A DNA stretch of 33,716 nucleotides from Pedosphaera sp. (GTDB lineage Bacteria; Verrucomicrobiota; Verrucomicrobiia; Limisphaerales; JADLHS01). Below are positions 18,101 through 26,005 of the stretch, piece after piece; the stretch's first letter is position 1; the number at the start of each line of letters is the position of its first letter. The position numbers were made by a program, and so were the translations under genes. The stretch is taken from assembly GCA_009695195.1 (NCBI GenBank), contig SIBJ01000040.1, positions 1 to 33,716 on the forward strand, read 5' to 3'. Under the pieces are notes generated by a model. The model searched no databases, had not been told where the DNA came from, and saw nothing but the letters and a program-made list of their open reading frames with translations.

Positions 18101-20825
18101 CGAGCACGACGGCCTCGCGCACCGCGGCATGTTGACAAAGCACGGATTCGATTTCGCCAAGCTCAATGCGGAAGCCGCGAATCTTCACCTGATGATCAAT
18201 GCGGCCTAGATATTCTATGTCATGGCCCGGCAGAAAGCGCGCGAGGTCGCCGGTTTTGTAGAGCCGCGCGCCCGGTTCGTTGCTGAACGGATTCGGAATG
18301 AAACGCTCCGCCGTGAGTTCGGGCCGGTTGAGATAGCCACGCGCGAGGCCAGCACCGCCGACAAACATCTCACCCGGCACGCCGATGGGCACGGGCTGGC
18401 GGCGCGAATCGAGAATGTAAATTTGCAGATCGGGAATTGGAATGCCGATGACACTCGCGGCCTGCACATCGTTCGCGGTGAGCGGGCGATACGTGACGTG
18501 GACGGTCGTCTCGGTGATGCCGTACATGTTGATCAGTTGCGGACGCGCGTCGCCATGGCGGTCGAACCACGGCTTGAGGCTCTGCATTTCGAGCGCCTCG
18601 CCGCCGAAGATGACGTAGCGCAACGCGAGTTCGCGCGGCGAATTCTGTTCCGCATGAATCAATTGTCGGAAGGCGCTCGGCGTCTGGTTCAGTACCGTTA
18701 CCTTTTCATCCGCGAGCAATTCGTAAAACGCCTCCGGCGACCGGCTCACCAGATACGGCACGACCACCAACCGTCCGCCGTAGAGCAACGCACCCCAAAT
18801 TTCCCAGACCGAGAAGTCGAACGCGTACGAGTGGAACAGCGTCCACACGTCGCGTTCGTTGAAGTGATACCAGTCGTCCGTGGCGTGCACGAGGCGGACG
18901 ACGTTTTGATGCGTGATGCAGCAGCCCTTGGGCTTGCCAGTGGAGCCGGAGGTGAAGATGACGTAGGCGAGATGCTCGGGTTTGGTTTGGTTCGGCGGAT
19001 TTGTTTTCGGCTGTGAATCCAACGCGACTTGGTGCGGGTCATCCAGGCAAATGACCTTCGCGTTATGCGCCGGCAAATCGGTGAGGAGTTTTTTCTGCGT
19101 CAGCAGGACAGGCGCTTGCGCGTCTTCGAGCATGAACGCGAGCCGGTCTTTCGGATACGACAGATCAATCGGCAGATACGCGCCGCCGGCCTTCAAGATG
19201 CCGAGAATACCGATGACCATCTCTAGCGAGCGATCAATGCAGATACCCACGATCACATCCGGGCCAACGCCGCACGCGCGCAAGAGATGGGCGAGTTGGT
19301 TTGCGCGCTCGTTGAGTTGGCGGTAGCTCAGGTGTATGCGCTCGCAGGAGAGGGCGATGGCGTCCGGCCTGCGGGCGGCTTGAGACTCGAACCATTCGTG
19401 GAGAGTTGGAGGCGACGGATGGGACGGATGGGACTTATTCCACTCGACCAGCAACTCGTGGCGCTCGGCGGAGGTGAGCAGCGGGAGGTCGCAGAGTTTT
19501 GCCTGGGGGTTTGCCGCCATGCCTTCGAGCAGCGTCTTCAGATGGCCGAGCATCCGCATGATGGTCGCGTCGTCGAAGCGACCGCGGTCGAACTCCATTT
19601 TCAAGCACAACTCGTCGCCCGAATAAACCGCGAGCGTGAGCGGGAAATTAGTTTGCTCGTAGAGACGGAACTCACGGTTCGTCCACGCGCCGCCTTGTGC
19701 GCGCAGCGTCGTGTTCAGCAGAAAATTCTCAAACACCACGATGCTGTCGAAGAGCGCCATGCCGGGCGGTACTTCGCTCCACGCTTGCACCTTCACGAGC
19801 GGCGTATGCTCGAAGTCGCGCATCGCGACCCACTGTTCGCGCAGGCGCTTGAGCCACGGCAGGAGCGGTTCTTCGGGATCAATCTTCGCGCGCACGGGCA
19901 GCGTGTTGATGAACAAGCCGACCATGTTTTCCGCACCTTCGACAGCGGAGCGACGGCACGCACGCGTGGCGCCGAACACCACGTCGTCCTCGCCGCTGTA
20001 ACGGTGTAGCAGCAACGCCCACGCGCCTTGGACGAGCGTGTTGAGTGTGAGGTTGTTCGCGGCGGCAAGTTTTTGCAGCGCGCCGGTGTTCACCGACGAG
20101 AGCCGCACTTCCTGATCACCTTGACGTGATTCGCCCGTAGCAACCTCACGCTTTTGATCCACGACCAATGGCGTGGTGGCCCGAAAGTTTTTCAACAAGT
20201 CGCGCCAAAATTTTTCCGCCTTCGTCGCATCGAGCTGTTGCAGCCATTCGATGTAACCCCGATACGGACGCGGCAGCGGCGGGTTGATTTCTTCACCGCG
20301 CAACAATGCCTCGTAGAACGCAAACACTTCGTTCAGCACGATGGGGAACGAACGGCCGTCGAGCAGTGCGTGATGGAAAGTCCAGACGAGTTCGAAATGC
20401 GCATCGCCGCAGCGGAACAGCGCGAGGCGCAGCATCGGCGCTTCGTTCATGGCGAAGCCGCGGGTGCGGTCGGCTTTCCGGAAGGCGGAGAGTTTTTCCT
20501 GCTGAGCGGCCGCTGGGAACGGACGCAGGTCTTCGAGGACAAGCGGGACGGAAACGGCGGAGCGGACTTCCTGCTCCGGTTGCACCACGCCTTCCCAGCG
20601 AAAGCCGGTGCGCAGGATTGCGTGGCGGGCAACCACCCGCTCCCAAGCCGCGCGGAGTTTTTCCACGTCCAGCGGCTCGCGCAGCGTGCAAACCATTTGC
20701 TCGATGTCCACGCCCGAACCCGGCTCGCTCAGGTGATGGAATAACATGCCCTGCTGCAACGGCGAGAGCGGATACGTCGCTTCCGTTGCGTCCGGCCCCG
20801 GCAAGGTTGTTGATTCGTGTGGCAT
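15126..20825 (-). CDS. NRPS, C-A(Thr)-PCP-E-C (second C domain cut by in-frame TAG)
   Basis: First synthetase of the line, 1899 residues to the TAG. C1 ~15-450 with HHALLDG at 151-157. Adenylation ~475-970; pocket code D-F-W-N-I-G-M-V-H-K equals the published Thr code; A3 FTSGSTGKPKG, A10 NGKVDRKALP. PCP Ser ~1023 in FFELGGDSIL, the GGDS form that precedes epimerases. Epimerization domain ~1075-1530 with HHLAVDG (~1206), EGHGRE, RTVGWFTSVFP and FNYLGQ, so D-threonine (or D-allo-Thr) is expected. C2 from ~1565 with HHLHVDG (~1694-1700), truncated at LRLF by the TAG. The starting C domain has no loading module in front of it here, so it may accept an acyl donor or a peptide made elsewhere. The ATG at 20825 follows the previous gene by 7 bp; the RBS is weak. 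Confidence 0.93.
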   Translation of the reverse strand: MPHESTTLPGPDATEATYPLSPLQQGMLFHHLSEPGSGVDIEQMVCTLREPLDVEKLRAAWERVVARHAILRTGFRWEGVVQPEQEVRSAVSVPLVLEDLRPFPAAAQQEKLSAFRKADRTRGFAMNEAPMLRLALFRCGDAHFELVWTFHHALLDGRSFPIVLNEVFAFYEALLRGEEINPPLPRPYRGYIEWLQQLDATKAEKFWRDLLKNFRATTPLVVDQKREVATGESRQGDQEVRLSSVNTGALQKLAAANNLTLNTLVQGAWALLLHRYSGEDDVVFGATRACRRSAVEGAENMVGLFINTLPVRAKIDPEEPLLPWLKRLREQWVAMRDFEHTPLVKVQAWSEVPPGMALFDSIVVFENFLLNTTLRAQGGAWTNREFRLYEQTNFPLTLAVYSGDELCLKMEFDRGRFDDATIMRMLGHLKTLLEGMAANPQAKLCDLPLLTSAERHELLVEWNKSHPSHPSPPTLHEWFESQAARRPDAIALSCERIHLSYRQLNERANQLAHLLRACGVGPDVIVGICIDRSLEMVIGILGILKAGGAYLPIDLSYPKDRLAFMLEDAQAPVLLTQKKLLTDLPAHNAKVICLDDPHQVALDSQPKTNPPNQTKPEHLAYVIFTSGSTGKPKGCCITHQNVVRLVHATDDWYHFNERDVWTLFHSYAFDFSVWEIWGALLYGGRLVVVPYLVSRSPEAFYELLADEKVTVLNQTPSAFRQLIHAEQNSPRELALRYVIFGGEALEMQSLKPWFDRHGDARPQLINMYGITETTVHVTYRPLTANDVQAASVIGIPIPDLQIYILDSRRQPVPIGVPGEMFVGGAGLARGYLNRPELTAERFIPNPFSNEPGARLYKTGDLARFLPGHDIEYLGRIDHQVKIRGFRIELGEIESVLCQHAAVREAVVLAREDGPGGKRLVAYLTAKNGAKPGVGELRDHLKVKVPEYMVPAAFVLLDRLPLTNNGKVDRKALPAPEVSRLDAGREFVAPRSEAEKTLAEIWKQVLRVERVGIHDNFFELGGDSILTIQIIARARQAGIALTPKQLFKTPMVAELAASAKPTVATVSEQGLVSGSAPLTPIQHWFFEQNLREPNHYNQAFLFSLSERLDGEALPAAVAKLIEHHDALRLRFTKTDSGWRQEFVAPGGLAPVERKDLSTLPPAEQGSAIERVSAEVQASLDITNGPLLRVAYFDLGADKPGRLLVVVHHLAVDGVSWRTLMEDLETAYGQLCAGKPVQLPPKTASFKQWSERLVEFAKCETLRNELDFWRAVCAGDAPKLPKDFPVTSNNTEASTSTITVALDAEETRALLQKVPAAYNTQINDVLLTALAQSFARWTGGRSLLVDLEGHGREEVGEPLDLSRTVGWFTSVFPVRLDISERGVHAASSAESVGASKRPEGRAPIEALKSVKEQLRRMPQRGIGYGALRYLAGDATLRSQPQPEVVFNYLGQFDQVLFGSKLFSFAPESSGPWHSLRNTRRHWLEINSLVVNGRLELRWTFSRNAHRAETIQRVANEFNAALREIISHCIAPGAGGFTPSDFPLAQLDQATLDRIAAATPDLEAICPLSPMQQLFYTLESAHAKIGFHQYYYALHGPLDAAAFCTAWERVVARHAILRTGFVGEGLKQPMQVIHRSGEVPWQMEDWRGVAAAGQEQKFSKFLHDDGVRGFDLAKPPLMRCALIRVADDQYRFVWCHHHLHVDGWSWPLIFKEVAQYYEGSFGKNETVLPPARPFSDYIGWLAHRDTGEDEQFWREALRGFKEPTPLPQTQSSSGSPRFAEESARIAVADVNALRDFARTNQLTFNTLAQAAWAAVLSRQSGNDDVVFGAAFSGRPAELAGVETMVGSFVNDLPVRVRVAADAKLGDWLAELQAAQTHLGLHQFTSPMQVQEWSEVPWRLRLF
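16624..16695. repeat. 72-bp palindromic element inserted in frame in the epimerization domain
   Basis: Arms 16624-16647 and 16672-16695 are inverted copies matching at 22 of 24 positions, separated by 24 bases. Each arm also contains a smaller palindrome (GGCC-TTCA-GGCC in the left arm, GGCG-TGAA-CGCC in the right). The element is 24 codons long and encodes ERGVHAASSAESVGASKRPE-type sequence between FPVRLDIS and ALKSVKEQLRRMP, two segments that normally lie close together in epimerization domains. Confidence 0.8.
19414..19440. repeat. Nonamer array in the C1-A linker
   Basis: GACGGATGG twice followed by GACTTATTC. On the coding strand it gives KSHPSHPS just after LLVEWN, the C-A linker. It is the same nonamer family as at 9898-9924. 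Confidence 0.7.
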
Positions 20826-20832
20826 CGTGAAT

Positions 20833-22008
20833 TCAGGAATACCGCTGCCAGAGTTTGGTGTAATCCGCGACGAGACCCGGCCAGTCGGTTTCGTTTGAAT
20901 TCAACTGCGCACGCAAACGCAAGCCCGGGTCACCGGCTCCAACTTCGCTCGCGTGCCAGAGCAGCAACGGCAGCGCGCACAACAATCGCTCGCGCGGGTA
21001 ACGGTCGAAAGCGGGGCGGAGAATTGCGCGCCAGCCGAACGTCCGCATGTTGATCAGCCAGTTTTTGGTCGCGGAAGTTTCGGGGCATTTGTTTCCACCG
21101 TCCAAGACGTAATCGCGAACGGAAGCGAAATTTTGTTTGAGCCGGCGGTTTTCCAGCCAGAGCCAGACCTTTTCGGCGAACGCCACCACCTCCGCGTGTT
21201 TCGCGCGCAGGTTCGAGCCGGTCGGCGGCTTGCGATACGGATACAGCTTGAACTGCACGCCCGCGGTGTGACGCGCGCGTGCGTCCGCCAGCCACACCGG
21301 CGCGCCGGCGGGAGCAAGTTTTTCCAGTCGCGCGCGGCGCTCGATCACGCTGCCGTGATACTCGCCGAAGACCACGAGCGCGACGTCGCCGAACGCGAGC
21401 TGGGCCTTCGCCACGTTGCGACCGATGAAATCCACGTCGTCGGGATTGAGCGCGAGCTTGCGCAGGCGCGCCTCGGCGAACAGCAGGCCGGTGCAACGGT
21501 TGAGCAACAGCCGCGTTGCTTCGTGCATCGGAATCTTTTCCGCCGCGAGATGATGTTCGCAGCCGGTAAATATTTTTTCATCGCCAAACACCACGCGATG
21601 CCCGGCGACCAGATCGTAGCTGAACATCGTGACCCGATCGCCGCGCAGCTTTTCCGCCGAGATGATCTTGAATTCGACGTGCAGACCCGCTTCCGGCGAG
21701 AGCACTTCGCCCAGCGCCGTGAGGGCCGCGCGATGGCGCCGGTCGTTCAATACAGTGTTGCCGCGAACGAACACGTAGAATTCGAGATCGTTGTAGGGGG
21801 CGTCGCCGGTTTCAGATTTGAGCACGCCGCCCTGCCCGCGCCCGTAGCCGCCGCCGAGGACGATGGCCTCCAGTTCGCCGGCGGGAACTGTTTTCCGGAC
21901 ACCCGCCGCCACGCGCTCGCAAATTTCCGCGAGCCGCGCTTCGAGCGCGTCGCTGCCGTCCAGCGTGAAGCGCCGGGTCGTGGTTGGCGTTGGCGTTGAA
22001 CCATTCAT
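20833..22008 (-). CDS. Nucleotidyltransferase-fold protein of unknown function
   Basis: 391 residues from the ATG at 22008, which shares one base with the stop of the glycosyltransferase gene (TGATG); upstream in-frame codons would overlap that gene, so this start is preferred. Near the N terminus GGGYGRGQGG is followed by YNDLEFYVFV. This is the G-G/S ... D-x-D/E pattern of the DNA-polymerase-beta-type nucleotidyltransferase superfamily (minimal/MNT nucleotidyltransferases), which transfer nucleotidyl groups to small molecules, proteins or RNA. The remaining ~300 residues are mostly helical with no family I recognise. It sits between a glycosyltransferase and the first synthetase, so it may modify the peptide or its sugar, but no substrate can be assigned. 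It could also be a non-catalytic scaffold. Confidence 0.75.
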   Translation of the reverse strand: MNGSTPTPTTTRRFTLDGSDALEARLAEICERVAAGVRKTVPAGELEAIVLGGGYGRGQGGVLKSETGDAPYNDLEFYVFVRGNTVLNDRRHRAALTALGEVLSPEAGLHVEFKIISAEKLRGDRVTMFSYDLVAGHRVVFGDEKIFTGCEHHLAAEKIPMHEATRLLLNRCTGLLFAEARLRKLALNPDDVDFIGRNVAKAQLAFGDVALVVFGEYHGSVIERRARLEKLAPAGAPVWLADARARHTAGVQFKLYPYRKPPTGSNLRAKHAEVVAFAEKVWLWLENRRLKQNFASVRDYVLDGGNKCPETSATKNWLINMRTFGWRAILRPAFDRYPRERLLCALPLLLWHASEVGAGDPGLRLRAQLNSNETDWPGLVADYTKLWQRYS

Positions 22009-22907
22009 CACTTCGACATCGCGGGCGACAACCCGGCTTCGTGGCTTCGATAAAATTTCCAGCCGTCGCGAAAACCGGCGAGCTTTGCTTTTCGTTGCTG
22101 CCAGCGGATGCGCAGCGCGTGCGGCCATTCGCGCAGTCGGCCGTTGCGCGCGCAAAACGTCAGATCACGACGGGCGTCGTTGAGCCAGCCGAACGCGACT
22201 GTTTGCAGCCAGTTGATGTCGCTTTCGCTGCCGGTCCAAACGGCGGCGAGCGCGCGGGCTTCGCCGTAAATCCGTTTGTAAGCCTGCGCCGGCGCGTAGT
22301 TGTGCGAGTGCATCACGACGGAGTCCTCGCAGTAAACGATGCGGTGACCTTGCGCGCGGCACCAGCGCGTGTATTCGTCGTCCTCGGAGTATTGCATCTT
22401 TTCGAGGAAGCCGCGCTTCGACCAGATGTCCTTGCGGATGCCGCTGCTGACCATGCTGAAAAAATGATCCCACTTCGCGGTCTCGCGGTTCGGGCCGAAG
22501 CAGCGGTCGTAATCGCAGGCGAACACCGCCTGGCAATCCAGTCGCGGAATCTGTTTGCCGAATACTGCGGCGACACTTTGGTCTTGCAAACCCAGGACGA
22601 GCGGGCGGAGCCAGTTCGTACTCTGCGGCGTGGCGTCGGCGTTGAGAAAAATTCCGAACTCCGAGCGCGCGAGCTGCATCCCGTGGTTCATCACGCGGCT
22701 CGGATTGTATTCCTCCTTGTTGATCTGGATGAAATGTTTCGGGTTCACCGCGCGAATCAAATCCACCGAGCCGTCGGTCGAGCCGGAATCAATGACGATG
22801 AGTTCCCAGTGCTTGAACTCCTGCGCCTGCACAGCCGGCAGCGTGTCACGAAGTGCCCAGGCTTCGTTGTAGGAACGCATGATGATGCTGACGAATGGAT
22901 CGCTCAT
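22008..22907 (-). CDS. GT2-family glycosyltransferase
   Basis: 299 residues. The N terminus VSIIMRSYNEAWALRDTLPAV, then IDSGSTDGS and FLNADATP (DxD-like metal/nucleotide-sugar site), is the GT-A fold of family 2. The EEYNPSRVMNHGM and EDDEYTRWCRAQG segments resemble rhamnosyltransferase-like members; the last gives the acidic ED base motif. It should transfer a sugar from a nucleotide donor in the cytoplasm. The start overlaps the flippase stop (ATGA) and the stop overlaps the nucleotidyltransferase-like gene, so the series appears translationally coupled. Acceptor unknown: the peptide product or a glycan. Confidence 0.92.
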   Translation of the reverse strand: MSDPFVSIIMRSYNEAWALRDTLPAVQAQEFKHWELIVIDSGSTDGSVDLIRAVNPKHFIQINKEEYNPSRVMNHGMQLARSEFGIFLNADATPQSTNWLRPLVLGLQDQSVAAVFGKQIPRLDCQAVFACDYDRCFGPNRETAKWDHFFSMVSSGIRKDIWSKRGFLEKMQYSEDDEYTRWCRAQGHRIVYCEDSVVMHSHNYAPAQAYKRIYGEARALAAVWTGSESDINWLQTVAFGWLNDARRDLTFCARNGRLREWPHALRIRWQQRKAKLAGFRDGWKFYRSHEAGLSPAMSK

Positions 22908-24499
22908 GCGGCTTTGCGGCGCAGAAAGCGCCCGGTGATTTTGCCGAATTTGCCGCCGATCTTTTCGCGCTCCTCATCGGTCAGCGCCCACTTCCAGACG
23001 CCGCCGACCGCGATCAAGCACGCCAGCGCGCCCTCCGCCACGAACAGCGGGACGTTGTCCCGAAAATCCAGCACCGGGATGACGCGGCAGGCGAGACCGA
23101 ACGCCAGCAGCGGCAGGCCCGCGCGCCAGTTGCGGAACAACACATGGCCGGCGAGTTGCCAACCCTTCACGCCCGCGTCCTTGGCCGCCCACGGCCAGAG
23201 GTAGCACCAGCCAATGATCAGCGAAGGAATCAGCGAGCCGACGGCCACGCTCACGACGTTCCGGAAACAAAGCACCAGCGTGATGGACAACCCGAGATTG
23301 ATCAGCGCCTCGGTGACGGAAAGCACCGTCAGGCGCTTTTCATGGCCGCACATCATGAACACCTTCTTCGAGATGCTGTGCGTGATGATGAGCGAGTAAC
23401 TCCAAAGCAGCAGCACCTGTCCGACCCAGAAAACTTCACCGCTGATGGCCTGACCTTTGGTCAAAAGATGCAGCAAGCCTTCCATGAAGCACGCGCACAT
23501 GATGTACAGCGGCGTGCCGAGCATCACGTTGAAGCGCGTGCCGTCGGCCAGCAACCGTTGCAAGGCTGCTTTGTCGCCCTTGGCCGCGAGATGGGCCGCC
23601 GCGGGCGAAACGGTTTCCGGCATCTGGGCGGTGAAGCCGGTGAAAATATCAGCGACCTTCGCGCCCGCCTGATAGATCGTCACCACCGCCACCGAGACGA
23701 AGACGCTCAAGACCAGGCGATCAGTCTGAGCCATCACGATTTGAGTGACGAGACCGACGTAAGCGAATAACGAAAAGCGCATCGTCTCCCGCACCATTTT
23801 CCACGAGAAGTAGCGGGGAAGTATTTTCACGCCGGGCAGCGAACGCAAACCCATCCAACCGCCGATCACGCTCGGCACCACCGCGGTCATCATCGCGCAC
23901 ACCAAAATTTCTTTCAGCCCCCAGCCCAGACGCAGCCCGAAAGCAATCAACGCGAAGTTCACGATGTTGGCGATCACGCCCAGGTTGTTCGCCAGGGCGA
24001 TGCGCTGCTGGCCATAGAGAATCTCGATCGCGATGCCCGTCGGAAACGAGACGCCGATGAAACAAAGAAAAATCACCAGCACCTGCCGGAAATATTCCCG
24101 GTGCTCCCCGGAGGCCAGTTTGACAAAGCCGATCAGCCAGTGCGACGAGAGCAGCGTGGCAATCACGATCACCAGGCCGCTCAGGCAGTAGAAGTAAATG
24201 ATCGTGCTCAGCACGCGGCTGAGTTCCTCCCAGTTCTTGTGATGGGAAAGTTCCGCGACTTTTTTTTGCGCCGCGATGCCGAAACCAAAATCCATCAACA
24301 ACCCGTAACCAAAGATGCTCCACAGCAGCGCCCAGAAACCAAACTGCTCCTCCGACAGCCCGCCGTGAATGCCCGTCGCGCCCGGGTTCGGATACAGCAT
24401 CCGGAACATCAGCAGCCCCAACCCGAGCCGGACGACCACCCGGAGGTAATTGGAGATCGTATTAAGCAGCAGTTTTTTTCTGAGTTCCGCTTCGGTCAT
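22904..24499 (-). CDS. Wzx/MATE-like polysaccharide flippase
   Basis: 531 residues from the ATG at 24499, which overlaps the upstream glycosyltransferase stop (CGATGACC); the longer frame reaching further upstream runs through that gene and is not used. The protein is strongly hydrophobic throughout with roughly 12-14 membrane segments, beginning SNYLRVVVRLGLGLLMFRML, and has the arrangement of oligosaccharide flippases of the MVF/MATE superfamily (Wzx, RfbX). Such proteins flip lipid-linked oligosaccharides, and relatives move lipid II or lipopeptides. In this setting it may carry the glycosylated or lipidated product across the inner membrane; substrate not determined. Confidence 0.87.
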   Translation of the reverse strand: MTEAELRKKLLLNTISNYLRVVVRLGLGLLMFRMLYPNPGATGIHGGLSEEQFGFWALLWSIFGYGLLMDFGFGIAAQKKVAELSHHKNWEELSRVLSTIIYFYCLSGLVIVIATLLSSHWLIGFVKLASGEHREYFRQVLVIFLCFIGVSFPTGIAIEILYGQQRIALANNLGVIANIVNFALIAFGLRLGWGLKEILVCAMMTAVVPSVIGGWMGLRSLPGVKILPRYFSWKMVRETMRFSLFAYVGLVTQIVMAQTDRLVLSVFVSVAVVTIYQAGAKVADIFTGFTAQMPETVSPAAAHLAAKGDKAALQRLLADGTRFNVMLGTPLYIMCACFMEGLLHLLTKGQAISGEVFWVGQVLLLWSYSLIITHSISKKVFMMCGHEKRLTVLSVTEALINLGLSITLVLCFRNVVSVAVGSLIPSLIIGWCYLWPWAAKDAGVKGWQLAGHVLFRNWRAGLPLLAFGLACRVIPVLDFRDNVPLFVAEGALACLIAVGGVWKWALTDEEREKIGGKFGKITGRFLRRKAA

Positions 24500-25791
24500 C
24501 GCTTGTCTTTCACGTGCCGCTCGGCGACGGCGTAAATGGTTTCCAGTTTTTCGTTCACCGCCGACCAGGTGTAATGGGCCTGCACTTCCTTCCAACCAGC
24601 GTCACCAACAGTCTGCCGCAATTCCGGTTGCGCCGCCAGCCGCGCCAGTTTTTCCGCGAGCACGGCAGCCGCGTCCGCCGCGCCGGGGTCGGAAAAAAAT
24701 CCCGTCTCCCCCTCGCGCACGAGCGTCTTGAGTCCGCCCACGCGGCTCACCACCACGGGCCGCCGCGCGCTCCACGCTTCGAGCACCACGATGCCAAACG
24801 GTTCGTGAAGCGACGGCAACGCGAAGACATCGCACGCATGGTAGGCGTTCACAAGGTCGGCGTCATCCGTCCGCAATCCGGGCAGCAGGCGGACGCTCGC
24901 TGACAGATTTTTCTCCGCCGCGACCTTGCGAATCCGCGCCGCGTACTCCGGCATCGTCTCCGGGCCGATCAAAACCAGCACCGCGTCCGACCGCGTCGCG
25001 CGCAACCGCGCCAGCGCCTCCACCAGCGCGAGTTGATTCTTCTGCTCATCAACCCGGCTCAGACACAGGATCACAAACGCATCGGCGGGGATGTTGTGTT
25101 TCCGGCGAAACGCCGCGCCGTCGCCGTGTTGAAATTTTTTCGGGTCCACGCCGTTGGGCAAAGCGGAGACGCGGTCGTGCGGAATTTTTTCCCGCGCCGC
25201 CTCGAACTCCCCCTGCCCCACGCAGATGATGTAGTCCGCGTCGCCCAGCACGCGTCGCGAGCCGAACACCGCGCCCAGCGCCTTTCCCCACTCGAACTTC
25301 CCGCTGGTCGGATCGGACATCGTTTTCAATTCCGACGCCAGCGTGTCATACGCGCCGCCGTGGAGCGAGAGGACATACGGTTTTTTCCGCAAGCGCGCGG
25401 CCGTGCGCACCTGACCGCCGAGCCGCGCCATCGTGTGCAGATGGAAAAGCCGCACGTCCTTCGCGCGCATCAGCGCTGAAAACAATCCCAGCGAGACCGC
25501 GCTGCCGCCTTTCTTGTCGAGCGCGTATTTGTCTGACGTACTCAGCCCGAAATATGGATAGAAATATCCGAACCGCCGCACGGGGATTCCACCGATGGAT
25601 TCGGACGGGTTGTCAGCGAGCGCAATGGTCGTGAGGATTTCGGGCTGCCAGCCGGCGCGTTGTTGTTCACGCGAGATTTCCAGCACGACGGTTTCGGTGC
25701 CGCCCCACTCGTCCGCCACGAACCTTCGCGGCACGTGGAGAATCCGTTGCGCGCCGGAATTTTCGGCGCGATTGAACCGCGGTTGCGTCAT
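24496..25791 (-). CDS. GT4-family glycosyltransferase
   Basis: 431 residues, GT-B fold. The N-terminal glycine-rich segment WGGTETVVLEISREQQRAGW, the central LCLSRVDEQKNQLALVEAL, and EPFGIVVLEAWSARRPVVVSRVGG (the E-x7-E motif) are typical of GT4 sugar transferases, which retain anomeric configuration. It is the first gene of the leftward series; its ATG at 25791 faces the divergent aminotransferase gene across 214 bp. Likely role: addition of a sugar in glycan or glycopeptide assembly together with the GT2 enzyme and flippase downstream. Confidence 0.93.
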   Translation of the reverse strand: MTQPRFNRAENSGAQRILHVPRRFVADEWGGTETVVLEISREQQRAGWQPEILTTIALADNPSESIGGIPVRRFGYFYPYFGLSTSDKYALDKKGGSAVSLGLFSALMRAKDVRLFHLHTMARLGGQVRTAARLRKKPYVLSLHGGAYDTLASELKTMSDPTSGKFEWGKALGAVFGSRRVLGDADYIICVGQGEFEAAREKIPHDRVSALPNGVDPKKFQHGDGAAFRRKHNIPADAFVILCLSRVDEQKNQLALVEALARLRATRSDAVLVLIGPETMPEYAARIRKVAAEKNLSASVRLLPGLRTDDADLVNAYHACDVFALPSLHEPFGIVVLEAWSARRPVVVSRVGGLKTLVREGETGFFSDPGAADAAAVLAEKLARLAAQPELRQTVGDAGWKEVQAHYTWSAVNEKLETIYAVAERHVKDKR

Positions 25792-26005
25792 CTGGGAAAC
25801 AGTCTGGCAAACGCGACGACGCGGGGCAAGGAACGCCGCGCCCGGCGCATTCCTAATCGTCGTTTAGGAGTTTGCCCGGGGCTTTTTGTCCCGTTACGGC
25901 TTGCGTTTGGCCGCCCCGGGAGTAGAGACTTTGCGGGTCGTTGCGGAATCGCAGCGCAAAGGTTGTCATCGCCCAAAAGATTCTTGAGCGACTGGTATTT
26001 TAATT
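25792..26005. promoter_or_regulatory. Divergent intergenic region, presumed promoters of both gene series
   Basis: 214 bp separating the leftward biosynthetic series from the rightward aminotransferase/oxidoreductase pair. It contains a GC-rich inverted repeat (GCCCGGGGC near 25874 and GCCCCGGGA near 25912), which could be an operator or a hairpin, and an AT-rich stretch, TATTTTAATT, directly before the ATG at 26006. I could not place a convincing -35/-10 pair at normal spacing or a Shine-Dalgarno sequence. The regulatory role is inferred from position. Confidence 0.4.
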
